Origin: Arthrobacter sp. HY1533
GTDB taxonomy: Bacteria > Actinomycetota > Actinomycetes > Actinomycetales > Micrococcaceae
Direction: 5' to 3'
Assembly (NCBI RefSeq): GCF_027568515.1
Contig: NZ_JANKZF010000006.1
Location: 1 to 64,000 of the forward strand
Length of the DNA: 64,000 nucleotides
Made by a program: the position numbers and the translations under genes. Under the pieces are notes generated by a model, which saw only the letters and a list, made by a program, of their open reading frames with translations, was not told where the DNA came from and made no database searches. Every line of letters begins with the position of its first letter. Within the stretch, counting starts at the first letter, position 1. Positions 9,178 to 17,317 of this stretch are shown piece by piece.

Positions 9178-11088
9178 ATGAGTGTTCCGCGCGTCCTGAA
9201 TGACCGGTATGAGATCGGCGGGCTGCTGGGCAGGGGCGGCATGGCCGACGTCTACAAGGCCCGCGACACGCGCCTGGGCCGGACGGTGGCCATCAAGCTG
9301 CTCCGGGCAGATGTTGCCAGGGATTCCCACCTGCAGGCCCGGTTCAGGCGTGAAGCCCAGGCCGTTGCAGGCCTGAACCACCCTTCGATTGTGGCCGTGT
9401 ACGACACGGGTGAACACATCACCTCAGATGTGCCGCACGACAGCACCCACCTGCCCTACATCGTCATGGAGTATGTCCATGGCAAGACCCTGCGCGAATT
9501 GATCCGGGCCAAGTCGATCACGACCGAGCAGGCGCTTGACTACACCATGGGTGTCCTGGCCGCCCTTGACTACAGCCACCGTGCCGGAATCGTCCACCGC
9601 GACATCAAGCCCGCCAACGTCATGGTCACGGAAGACGACCGCGGCGTCCTGGGTCAGGTCAAGGTCATGGACTTCGGCATTGCCCGCACCATTTCGGACT
9701 CCGCGGCAACCATGACCCAGACGCAGACGGTCATGGGCACGGCACAGTACCTGTCCCCGGAACAGGCCCGCGGCGAAAGTGTTGACGCCCGATCCGATCT
9801 GTATTCCGCCGGATGCCTGCTGTACGAAATGCTTGCCGGCCGGCCGCCCTTCACGGGCGATTCGCCGGTCTCGGTGGCCTACCAGCATGTTCGCGAACTG
9901 CCCCCGGCCCCGAGCACGTTCAATCCCGCGCTGTCCCAGGCACTGGACGCGCTGCTTATGCGTGCCCTGCAGAAGGACAGGAACCAGCGCTTCCAGGACG
10001 CAGCCTCCTTCCGCCGTGCCCTGCGCGCTGCCGGCGCCGGCATCATGCCCCCGGACAGTGCCAGCCAGCCGGCTCCCGCCCCCGAATCCACAGCGATAGT
10101 TCCACTGGTCGCCAGTCTGGCCGACACCGAGGCGATGCTGCCCGACGACGGGCCCTCCACCCGTGCCATGGCGAAGGTCATGGCCGGGGGAGCGCTGACC
10201 ACCGACAGCGGAGAACCCGAGGACGCAGCGGAGGTGCCCCCCGCACTCAAGCGCCGCCGGCGGGCCTGGATGGTCACACTCTTTGTCCTGCTTGCCCTTG
10301 TCCTGGGTGGTGGCGCCATTGTGGGCTACAACATGATCAACGCCCAGCCTGACGCAGTCCAGAACGTCAGCATTCCGAACCTTGCCCAGAAGGACAAGGA
10401 CGACGCCCTGGCGCAATTGCTGGCGCTTGGCCTGAATCCCCACAGCACCGAGGAGTTCTCCAAGTCGGTCAGGGCCGGGCTGGTGATCCGCACGGATCCG
10501 CCGGCCGGGTCCACTGCCGCGCCGGGCGCAAACGTAGACGTTTTTGTCTCCAAGGGCCCGTCAGAAGTTGAGATCCCCAAGGATCTCGCGGGCCGCACCG
10601 AGGCAGAGGTGCGCCAGATCCTGCTTGACTTGAAGCTGGTGATCGGGCCCAACCAAATGGTCAACGACGGCACCATCATGGCCAACCAGGTGGTCACCAC
10701 GGATCCTGCCCCCGGCACCAGCGTTGCGGTCGGCACCACCGTCACCTTGAAGATTTCCACCGGCCAGGTGCTGATGCCGTCCTTGTTCGACCTGACCAAG
10801 GATCCGGCCAAGGTCAAGGAATCCGTCACGGAGGCGCTCAAGAAGGTCTCCACGCACCTGGACGTGACGTTCGAGGAGGTGGAGAACTCCGTGGTCACCC
10901 CAGGCATGGTCACCGGCCAGTCCATCCAGGCAGGCACGGCCGTGGCGCAGCGGACAACCGTTGTGGTGACCCTTGCCAAGGCGCCGGAAACCGTGGAGCC
11001 AACACAGGAGCCAACTGGTTCGGTCACCACCAGCCCCACGGAGGGGCCCAGCAAGGGCCCCAAGGACTCCCCGCCGGCGAAACCCTAA
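9178..11088 (+). CDS. pknB: Ser/Thr protein kinase PknB with PASTA repeats
   Basis: 636 residues. The kinase domain (about 9-275) has GRGGMADVYKA, HRDIKPANV with catalytic Asp near 142, DFGIART and a Thr-rich activation loop. One transmembrane helix lies near 364-386. Outside the cell are three PASTA units (about 395-460, 461-530, 531-600), which in this family sense muropeptides and lipid II, and a Pro/Thr tail. It regulates cell-wall growth and division through FhaA, FhaB, CwlM-like and MviN-like targets. The ATG at 9178 is preceded by GAAAGGA. It ends 4 bp from the convergent pabA. Confidence 0.95.
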   Translation: MSVPRVLNDRYEIGGLLGRGGMADVYKARDTRLGRTVAIKLLRADVARDSHLQARFRREAQAVAGLNHPSIVAVYDTGEHITSDVPHDSTHLPYIVMEYVHGKTLRELIRAKSITTEQALDYTMGVLAALDYSHRAGIVHRDIKPANVMVTEDDRGVLGQVKVMDFGIARTISDSAATMTQTQTVMGTAQYLSPEQARGESVDARSDLYSAGCLLYEMLAGRPPFTGDSPVSVAYQHVRELPPAPSTFNPALSQALDALLMRALQKDRNQRFQDAASFRRALRAAGAGIMPPDSASQPAPAPESTAIVPLVASLADTEAMLPDDGPSTRAMAKVMAGGALTTDSGEPEDAAEVPPALKRRRRAWMVTLFVLLALVLGGGAIVGYNMINAQPDAVQNVSIPNLAQKDKDDALAQLLALGLNPHSTEEFSKSVRAGLVIRTDPPAGSTAAPGANVDVFVSKGPSEVEIPKDLAGRTEAEVRQILLDLKLVIGPNQMVNDGTIMANQVVTTDPAPGTSVAVGTTVTLKISTGQVLMPSLFDLTKDPAKVKESVTEALKKVSTHLDVTFEEVENSVVTPGMVTGQSIQAGTAVAQRTTVVVTLAKAPETVEPTQEPTGSVTTSPTEGPSKGPKDSPPAKP

Positions 11089-11092
11089 CTTT

Positions 11093-11731
11093 TCAGCTGT
11101 TGATGAGGGGGCTCAGGGTTGCGGCCTTCGCCGCAGCACCTGCCAGGCCGACCGACTCGAGCCAGTTGCCCAGCATCGTGTAGCCGCCCTCGGTGAGCAC
11201 GGATTCCGGATGGAACTGAACTCCGCACAAAGGTGCGTGCTTGTGCGCCAAACCCATGATCACGCCGTCGGCCGTTTCAGCCGTGACTTCCAGGACGTCC
11301 GGGATGCTTGCCGGAACCGCGGACAGCGAGTGGTAGCGTGTGGCCGTTACTGGGCTGGGCAGGCCCGCAAAGACGCTCGTGCCATGGTGGAGAACTTCAC
11401 TTGTCTTGCCGTGCATCAGCTGCTCGGCATGCGTGACGGTGCCGCCGTAGGCTTCGGCAAGGGCCTGGTGGCCCAGGCAGACACCCATCATGGGCTTGTT
11501 GTTGCTTCCGCACCACTTGATCAGCTCAATGCACACGCCGGCCTCTGCGGGCGTTCCGGGGCCGGGGGAGACCAGCACACCATCGCGGGCCTCGGCCAGC
11601 TCAATGGCCTCGGCGAGGGTGACGTCGTCGTTGCGCACCACAGTGGTCTCGGCACCGAGCTGCTGCAGGTAGCCGACCAGGGTGTACACAAAGCTGTCGT
11701 AGTTGTCTATGACTAGGATGCGCACTGCCAT
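11093..11731 (-). CDS. pabA: glutamine amidotransferase of aminodeoxychorismate/anthranilate synthase
   Basis: 212 residues. A class I glutamine amidotransferase that supplies ammonia to chorismate-using synthases for folate or tryptophan. It begins with the family start RILVIDNYDSFVYTLVGYLQ and has the nucleophile in GVCLGHQ (Cys near 85) and the His-Glu pair in QFHPES. The start ATG at 11731 is chosen because upstream codons lack similarity. Next to pknB this gene is called trpG in mycobacteria. No synthase subunit lies in the window, so PabA versus TrpG cannot be settled from sequence alone. Confidence 0.9.
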   Translation of the reverse strand: MAVRILVIDNYDSFVYTLVGYLQQLGAETTVVRNDDVTLAEAIELAEARDGVLVSPGPGTPAEAGVCIELIKWCGSNNKPMMGVCLGHQALAEAYGGTVTHAEQLMHGKTSEVLHHGTSVFAGLPSPVTATRYHSLSAVPASIPDVLEVTAETADGVIMGLAHKHAPLCGVQFHPESVLTEGGYTMLGNWLESVGLAGAAAKAATLSPLINS

Positions 11732-11732
11732 G

Positions 11733-11897
11733 TCAGACGCCACCGCCGATCGTTGAGTCGTTGAGGGGGTTGAACTGGGAAAGCCACGGGAACACAAACT
11801 GCATGAGCACCAGCACTGCTGCGGCGATGAACAGGATAGACGTGATGATGCGGAACCACAGCGGCCCGGGGAGGTTTCTAAAAATCCAGCCGTACAT
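11733..11897 (-). CDS. 54-residue single-pass membrane protein
   Basis: A short reading frame starting with ATG at 11897, one base upstream of the pabA start and two bases after the sortase stop, so the three genes are packed as one unit. The product starts MYGWIFRNLPGPLWFR, has one hydrophobic helix (about 17-38) and ends with an Asn/Pro/Asp-rich tail. The tight spacing and clean amphipathic design support a real gene. Function unknown. It could assist the sortase or act as a small membrane regulator. Confidence 0.72.
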   Translation of the reverse strand: MYGWIFRNLPGPLWFRIITSILFIAAAVLVLMQFVFPWLSQFNPLNDSTIGGGV

Positions 11898-11899
11898 GC

Positions 11900-12784
11900 T
11901 CAGCCTTTCTGGTTCGCAGCAACTTGGGCCACAATTGCGGCCGGGGGTCCGGCACTGGCCGGCTGCCAGGATTCAAGCACCGAGTAGGCAATGATGCGCT
12001 CCTCGGCGCCGAACCGCGGGTTGCAGCTGGTCATGGTCAGGAACCGCTCGGTGGGCTTGGCATCCGGCTGTGTGGGGACGGGCAGCAACACATCGGCCCG
12101 GTTGGGCATGACGACTTGGTTGTTGCGGAACACGTACGTGTAGTAGCCGTCTTTGGTTTGGATGTAGATCTTGTCGCCCGGCACCAGGGTGTGGATGGCA
12201 TCCAGCACGGCCCCGTGGGTCTGCCGGTGGCCGGCAATGGCGAAGTTTCCCACCCCGCCAGGCATGGTGGAGCTTTCGTACCGGCCCAGGCCCAGGGTGT
12301 CGAGCTGGGCCTGGGCCACACCCTCCACGAGGGGCCGGCTGTAGTTCTTGCCGAAGCGCGGGATGTACGCAACACCAAACACCGTGCTGGGGGCATCCGG
12401 GACGGCCATGACCTTGGGCGGGCCAAAGTCGGTGGAGCCCCCGGGCGGCGGGGGAGTCACGGGGCCCTGGAATTCCTGGGCAAACTGGGAGACTGCATTC
12501 TGCTGGGCGGTATTCGCCTCAATGTTGGTCCACCACAGTTCCCACACCACAAAGAGCAGCAGGATGACGCCGGCGGTGATGAGAAGCTCGCCAACAACCT
12601 GCACGAGTGTGCGGAAGAATCCCTGGCGCGGCCGCTGATCACGGCGGCGCCTGTCCGAGCGCTTGCGCTGCGCCCGTGCCTTGTTGTTCCCGGCGAGGAG
12701 TTCGTCAACGCCCACGACAGAATCGAGGTGGCCTGGCGATTGAACCACGCGGGTCTCCTGACTGGGTTTTGGCGTCAATGTCAT
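11900..12784 (-). CDS. srtE: class E sortase
   Basis: 294 residues. A membrane-anchored transpeptidase that in actinobacteria attaches LAxTG-type proteins to the cell wall. A basic N-terminus precedes a transmembrane helix near 70-95. The catalytic set is visible: His in FAIAGHRQTHG, Cys near 254 in TMTSCNPRF and the following Arg. The ATG at 12784 is the only good start. Its promoter must lie in the 156-bp gap shared with the divergent crgA. No substrate with an obvious sorting signal is seen in this window. Confidence 0.9.
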   Translation of the reverse strand: MTLTPKPSQETRVVQSPGHLDSVVGVDELLAGNNKARAQRKRSDRRRRDQRPRQGFFRTLVQVVGELLITAGVILLLFVVWELWWTNIEANTAQQNAVSQFAQEFQGPVTPPPPGGSTDFGPPKVMAVPDAPSTVFGVAYIPRFGKNYSRPLVEGVAQAQLDTLGLGRYESSTMPGGVGNFAIAGHRQTHGAVLDAIHTLVPGDKIYIQTKDGYYTYVFRNNQVVMPNRADVLLPVPTQPDAKPTERFLTMTSCNPRFGAEERIIAYSVLESWQPASAGPPAAIVAQVAANQKG

Positions 12785-12940
12785 GCAATCAATGGCTGCG
12801 TTAAATGCAGCTAGAATTACGTCAACAATACCGGCAGTTTACCGGCCTGGAACAATTTGCCCCGCAAACCCACAGGTAATGAACTGCCTTGCCAACCACC
12901 GAATCGGCCCTCTTTGCGGCCGCAATGTCAAGGAGCTCCT

Positions 12941-13195
12941 GTGCCTGAGTCCAAGTCGCGTCGCCGCCCCGCAAAGGGCCCGGCCCAAACTCCGTCCACC
13001 AAGGCACAGCAGCCCAACGCCGTGTGGTTTGTGCCGGTCATGGTCTCCTTGATGCTGCTTGGCCTGGCGTGGATCATCACGTACTACATCTCCGACGGCG
13101 CCTTCCCGATCCCGAACATCCACAACTGGAACATCGGCATTGGCTTCGCCATCGCCCTGGCCGGGTTCATGATGACCACGCGCTGGCGGAGCTAG
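12941..13195 (+). CDS. crgA: cell division protein CrgA
   Basis: 84 residues. A small two-helix membrane protein that joins the divisome and recruits or stabilises FtsI and other septal proteins in actinobacteria. A basic N-terminus (MPESKSRRRP) is followed by helix one (about 29-50) and helix two (about 62-80). The WNIGIGFAIALAGFMMTTRW end is characteristic. The GTG at 12941 has the RBS AAGGAGCTCCT. The stop overlaps the convergent repeat protein by 4 bp. Confidence 0.93.
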   Translation: MPESKSRRRPAKGPAQTPSTKAQQPNAVWFVPVMVSLMLLGLAWIITYYISDGAFPIPNIHNWNIGIGFAIALAGFMMTTRWRS

Positions 13196-13515
13196 CCGCC
13201 AGGCTTCCCTTCCTCCCCCGGGTCGCTCTGCGCGTAACGGCCCCTGGCATCACCTGCGGCACGGCCCGGAACGTCTCCGGCCGTGCCGTAGTCGGCTTCA
13301 ACGAACCTTCCGGCACCGTCTCCTTCGCTGGCGCCCTCCGTTCCGGCGGCCCCGTAGTCCCCTTCGACAAAGCGGCCCTCCGAGTCCCCGGCCTCGTGCC
13401 CCTTTTCCGCACCGGCCTTGCCATATTGCCCCTGGACGTACCGTCCCCGTCCGGGTGTGGCCTGTGGCGTCCCTGTTTCTTCTTCACGCTGTGAATCATC
13501 ATGCCCAGACGACAT
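13192..13515 (-). CDS. small hydrophilic protein with four glycine-rich repeats
   Basis: 107 residues, strongly acidic and Gly-rich, with no hydrophobic segment. Four degenerate repeats of 20-25 residues each begin with a core like GRYVQGQYGKAG, GRFVEGDYGAAG, GRFVEADYGTAG and GRYAQSDPGEEG. The conserved Gly-Arg-aromatic and Asp-Tyr-Gly positions occur only in this frame, which argues for real coding. The start ATG is at 13515, and its RBS is weak. It is convergent with crgA, overlapping by 4 bp. The structured element at 13645-13908 lies upstream on the same strand. Function not recognised. Confidence 0.6.
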   Translation of the reverse strand: MSSGHDDSQREEETGTPQATPGRGRYVQGQYGKAGAEKGHEAGDSEGRFVEGDYGAAGTEGASEGDGAGRFVEADYGTAGDVPGRAAGDARGRYAQSDPGEEGKPGG

Positions 13516-13644
13516 TGTGCTGCCCTGCCTTTCGCGGCTCCGGCACCACCGCGCAGGATTGCCCGGCGCGGGTGTCAGCTTTCTTCCATGGTAGGCCGAA
13601 GCCAGTCTCGCGAACAGGGCAATGCAGATCGTCCCGGGCCACTA

Positions 13645-13908
13645 CGAAGGCCCCTGCCGGGGGATGGCAAGGGCCTTCGCGCCTTTCGGCCCGGCGGTCA
13701 GCTGGGGGACTCGACCGCCGTTTCTCCTCTGGCGCCGGGGGACGCCAGAGAGTCCTTTCCTTGTGGCGGCGGTTGGCCACCATGGTTGCCCTGTTGCGTG
13801 GTTCCCCCATGGTTGCGAGCAAGGAAATGCTCGGGAGGGGACGCAAGGCGTCTCCCTCCGTTGGTTCCATGACGAGCCGGCAGAAATTCCATGACTAAAT
13901 CCCCCCCC
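13645..13908. ncRNA. candidate structured RNA: three hairpins with the same loop
   Basis: Three hairpins lie within 106 bp. One is at 13645-13679 (14-bp arms, loop GGGGGAT), one at 13692-13720 (arms CGGCGGTC/GACCGCCG, loop containing GGGGGAC) and one at 13727-13750 (arms CTCTGGCG/CGCCAGAG, loop containing GGGGGA). Downstream, TCCCCC occurs at about 13803 and a run of eight C follows AAAT at 13901-13908; either could pair with each loop. On the opposite strand the loops read UCCCCC. Strand, boundaries and function are not known. Long frames crossing it look like composition artefacts. Confidence 0.45.
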
Positions 13909-14091
13909 AACGAGAGACCCGGTGCACAAGGTGTGCCTGCTCATTGTAGGAAGGGGCCGTCAATGAAAACGCGAGTGGCGATCACTCTAATTTTGGGAAG
14001 GGAAACACATTTTTTGGCGGCGGCCACTCTAATTCCAGCGGTTTTCGGGCACACAACCATGGAGTGGCTTGGCTCGATTAAGAGTGGTCCC
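13751..14091. other. intergenic region downstream of LuxR-type regulator
   Basis: No gene seen. Contains further weak inverted repeats (GAGGGGACGC near 13835 with GCGTCTCCCTC), the direct repeat TTCCATGAC twice (about 13865 and 13888), and the decamer CACTCTAATT at 13983-13992 and 14025-14034 with an inverted near-copy at about 14077-14087. Confidence 0.4.
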
Positions 14092-16749
14092 TCAAGAGGA
14101 ATATGCCTCTGAGGGCACCTTTGCGCGGTCGCCGTTCATCAGGGCGGCCAGTTGTTCCCGTGACTGGATGTCCAGCTTGATGAACGTCCTGTACAGGTGC
14201 CCCTCGATGGTGCGGAGGGAAACATTCAACCGTTCGGCGATGGAATTGTTTGATTCCCCCCGGGCCACGAGCAACGCAATCTGGTGCTCCCGCCGAGTCA
14301 TCTTGGGCTGGTCGATGGACTGGAACACCGGAGAGACCAGGCCTGGCATTTGCTCGCGCATGGCCACAACCTTGCTGGCGGTCTTGCGGCTCTTGTGGAC
14401 CTTGCCCCGGTCATTGAACTTCTTCAGCGCCTGGGTGGCAAGTTCAACGGCGACAAGTTCAAAACCGTAGTCAAGGGCGATTGCACTGGCCCGGTCCAGG
14501 CTGGCTGGATCCTGCGACTGCACGGCGCTGGACCACTCCACATAGAAGTCCTTGCAGGTGGATTCAAGCTGCAAGGAGGCCTCGGCGAGCCTAGGCACGG
14601 ATGCGCTGTCCCCAATCCTCACAAGCAGCCCCAGCACCGTCAGTTCGATGCCGAGGTAGCCGCGGTTCAGGCACTCGCGCTGCAGGCTGCGCAGTCGGGC
14701 CAGGCCAAGTTCGGCCTGCCCGGTCATGACCTGGGCGGCTGCGGCGTAAGCCGCTCCGTCAAGTTCATAAAACTTGCCGCTCCGGCGGTTCTGCGAGGCC
14801 AGGTGATTCAGGGACTCCTGCGAGCCTGCAAGGTCTCCACGCATGACCTGGCAGTAGGCCAAAAGCCCCAGGGCCGTGGTCAGGACCGACCAGGGGTCAT
14901 AGTCGCCCAGGGCGCCCACGGCCGATTCGAGGGAGACCAGTGCTTCCTCAATGTGGCCTCGCCGGCAGTGCATCATGGCCTCGGCCAGATCCCGGAGGCC
15001 GCCCGAATAGAGCATCATGTCCGGATTGGTGAACGTCGCCGGATCCAGGGCGAATTCCACATGGCTCCATGCGCCGTCGTAAATAAATGCCGCGACGGAA
15101 CGTGAGTAGGCGAGGATGGCGATGTCCGGCCGGGGGAATCCGGCCGGGTGCTCCAGAACACCAATGACCTCCATGGCCATTTCCACTGCGCCGGTCAGTT
15201 GCCCCGTGGCACTGAGCACTTCACACTGCAGGGACTTGAGCAGGACCTGATCGCCCGAATTGGCCGTGCCGGGGTGGGCCAGCAGGTCCTGGATGCGTGT
15301 TTCAGCGGCTGCAACGTCTCCAAGTGAGACGTCCCTGGCGGCAAGAAGCAGCAGGACATCGATGTCGGCCCGAGTTGAAGATTCGTTCAGTGCCGTTGTG
15401 CCGAAGCGGTCTTCATGGCGGGCGAGTGCATCATTGAAGCGCTTTTCATAGTCCACCTCCGAGACATGGGCAAGGTGCACCGCCCGCAGTGCCGCGGCGG
15501 CAGCCTTCGGCGAATCTGCCAGGTCCAGCGCCCGCAGGGCAACGGCGCGGGCCTCATCGGGCAGGTTCTTGTTAAGCAGCGCAATGGCCCGTTCCGCCAT
15601 CAATTCGGCCGAAATTGCAACACCTGTCTTGTTGCTGCTGAACTGCAGGGCGTCAATGGGGCGCATGAGCTGGTTTGCCCAGACAGTGGCCTCCAGAATC
15701 CTGTCCTTGCCCACCGGAAGCCCGCAGTCCAGGGACCAGCGGGTGAAGTTGATGATCCTCTCGGCATCCAGGTGGTCGTCCATGGGAAGGACCTCTCCCA
15801 CATCCGCCAAAAGGCGCCGGCTGCGGCCCACGGGGACAATGGCCCTGATGGAGGCCGCCGTGGCCTGGCGGGACAAGCGCATAGTGAGGACTTCGCCGGG
15901 GACAATCTCCACCAATTCACGCTGCTGGATGTCGTCAACGGATTCCGGGCCCGTCAAATCCAGCAGCGCATCCAGGGGCAGCGGCCCTGCCAGCGCCAAG
16001 ATCTCAATGATGCGCCGGGAGCCCGGCGGGACATGGTCAAGCTCCATTTGCAGGAACTCCCAGGACTCCACGCCGAGTTGGTCGGCTGGATGGTCCAGTA
16101 TCCACACATTGTTGACTTTTCGCAGGGAGCCTTCCTCCTCGGCCCCCGCCACGAGGCCCCGCAAGACCAGCGGGTTTCCCGCCGAACGGCTGGTCAGGTA
16201 GTCGGCGGCCGGGCGTGCAACCTTGCCTCCAAGCACTCCCTCCAGGTACGCCTGGACTTCCTCGGCCCGCAGCGGGGCGAGTTCAAAGCGGGTCAGGTGC
16301 CCGTCGCGCCACAGTTCACGCAGGTGCGTGTGGTGCCCGCCGGGCTGGTCCACGAGGATGAGCTTGGCCTCGGTGGACATGACCACCTGGATGATGATTG
16401 CCGCGCTTTGGCTGTCAAGGTGTTCGGCGTTGTCCACCATGAGAAAAACACGATGCCCGGCCGTGACGGAGTCACTGATTTGATCCAGCAGCCCGTTGAG
16501 CACCTCATAGTAGTCACTGCTGCGGACCAGGTTTGCGCCTACGCGGGCGTTCACTGCCCCGAAAGGTATGGCCGACAACGCCTTGCTGGCCGCAAACCTG
16601 ATGGTGACCGATTCCGGGCCAAGGGCAGCAAGAATCTGGCCCAGTGTCCACGTCTTACCCGTGCCGCGTGAACCGACGATCAGCACCCCCCTCGAAGAGG
16701 TGCCGTTCAATTCGTTGACTATGTCCCCAACGTTTGCCCGGCGGGCCAC
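14092..16749 (-). CDS. large ATP-binding LuxR-family transcriptional regulator
   Basis: 885 residues. LAL/MalT-like layout: an N-terminal STAND-type ATPase with Walker A GSRGTGKT (26-33) and a Walker B-like VFLMVDNAEHLD, a long helical middle with TPR-like character, and a C-terminal LuxR helix-turn-helix (about 815-875, LTRREHQIALLVARGES and NNSIAERLNVSLRTIEGHL). Such proteins activate target promoters when an inducer binds, but the inducer here is unknown. The GTG start at 16749 directly precedes the expected N-terminal strand. No adjacent catabolic operon gives a clue. Repeated CACTCTAATT motifs lie past its 3' end, and a DnaA-box cluster lies upstream. Confidence 0.85.
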   Translation of the reverse strand: MARRANVGDIVNELNGTSSRGVLIVGSRGTGKTWTLGQILAALGPESVTIRFAASKALSAIPFGAVNARVGANLVRSSDYYEVLNGLLDQISDSVTAGHRVFLMVDNAEHLDSQSAAIIIQVVMSTEAKLILVDQPGGHHTHLRELWRDGHLTRFELAPLRAEEVQAYLEGVLGGKVARPAADYLTSRSAGNPLVLRGLVAGAEEEGSLRKVNNVWILDHPADQLGVESWEFLQMELDHVPPGSRRIIEILALAGPLPLDALLDLTGPESVDDIQQRELVEIVPGEVLTMRLSRQATAASIRAIVPVGRSRRLLADVGEVLPMDDHLDAERIINFTRWSLDCGLPVGKDRILEATVWANQLMRPIDALQFSSNKTGVAISAELMAERAIALLNKNLPDEARAVALRALDLADSPKAAAAALRAVHLAHVSEVDYEKRFNDALARHEDRFGTTALNESSTRADIDVLLLLAARDVSLGDVAAAETRIQDLLAHPGTANSGDQVLLKSLQCEVLSATGQLTGAVEMAMEVIGVLEHPAGFPRPDIAILAYSRSVAAFIYDGAWSHVEFALDPATFTNPDMMLYSGGLRDLAEAMMHCRRGHIEEALVSLESAVGALGDYDPWSVLTTALGLLAYCQVMRGDLAGSQESLNHLASQNRRSGKFYELDGAAYAAAAQVMTGQAELGLARLRSLQRECLNRGYLGIELTVLGLLVRIGDSASVPRLAEASLQLESTCKDFYVEWSSAVQSQDPASLDRASAIALDYGFELVAVELATQALKKFNDRGKVHKSRKTASKVVAMREQMPGLVSPVFQSIDQPKMTRREHQIALLVARGESNNSIAERLNVSLRTIEGHLYRTFIKLDIQSREQLAALMNGDRAKVPSEAYSS

Positions 16750-16944
16750 AAATCCCCATTTCGTGAAATTCAGTCCCCAGCTGCGGGACCTGCTCGACCG
16801 TGGCGGCGCCGTTGCCGGGCGCCGCCATGAAGTGAAACCACAAAAACTAGCCTCAGTCTATGTAGCCACATGCAATGTGTCGACGCAATCGCCAGCATCT
16901 GGACTTGCCCTCGGCGCAAAGAACAAATCCACAGGCCGCCCATG
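16750..16944. other. upstream region of LuxR-type regulator
   Basis: No gene seen. On the minus strand this should hold the promoter and leader of the regulator gene. The DnaA-box cluster begins at its right side. Confidence 0.3.
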
Positions 16945-17310
16945 CGACTGTCCCCAAGGTTATCCACACTGTGGGTAACCTTTTCCCACAACCCACAGAG
17001 TTGTCCACGGATGTTCACAACTCATTCGAACTATCCACAAGCAATTTTCGAAACTGTGGTTATCCATAGTTGTTCACAAAGTTATCCACAGAAGTGGATA
17101 ACTTTGTGACCCATTTCGCGGCAACCCGGCAAAATCAGCGCGGGAAAGTAATCCACAGCTGTGGAATTACATGTGTGTAACTTATGCCCAGTGTGCACAA
17201 CCCTGTGGAGAACACCGTGTACGACGAATCCTCAACTACTAGAACTACAGCTCTGTAAGTTATGCCCATATGTGGACATCCATGTGGATAACTGTGGATA
17301 CATGGGACGA
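16945..17310. other. dense cluster of DnaA boxes far from dnaA
   Basis: Perfect TTATCCACA boxes lie at 16960-16968 and 17082-17090, and on the minus strand at 17283-17291. Single-mismatch copies include TTACCCACA (minus, 16970), TTGTCCACG (17001), CTATCCACA (17031), TTATCCATA (17060), TTGTTCACA (17070), TTATCCACT (minus, 17093), TAATCCACA (17149), TTCTCCACA (minus, near 17204), ATGTCCACA (minus, 17271) and GTATCCACA (minus, 17293). That is about thirteen or more sites in 366 bp, on both strands, and denser than either oriC interval. The sequence is noncoding and ends at the flavin reductase start. It could titrate or reactivate DnaA, or be a secondary initiation site. Confidence 0.75.
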
Positions 17311-17317
17311 TGATGCC

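Noticed and set aside
13645-13750. Identity with the actinobacterial 6C RNA
   Set aside because: On the minus strand the loops carry C-tracts as in 6C RNA, but there are three hairpins with five C each rather than two with six or more, and the neighbours differ. Similarity is only suggestive.
13499-13870. Long open frames (about 120 residues) on both strands across the hairpin region
   Set aside because: They overlap each other on both strands, have no domain or RBS, and arise from GC-rich composition. The hairpin structure explains the region better.
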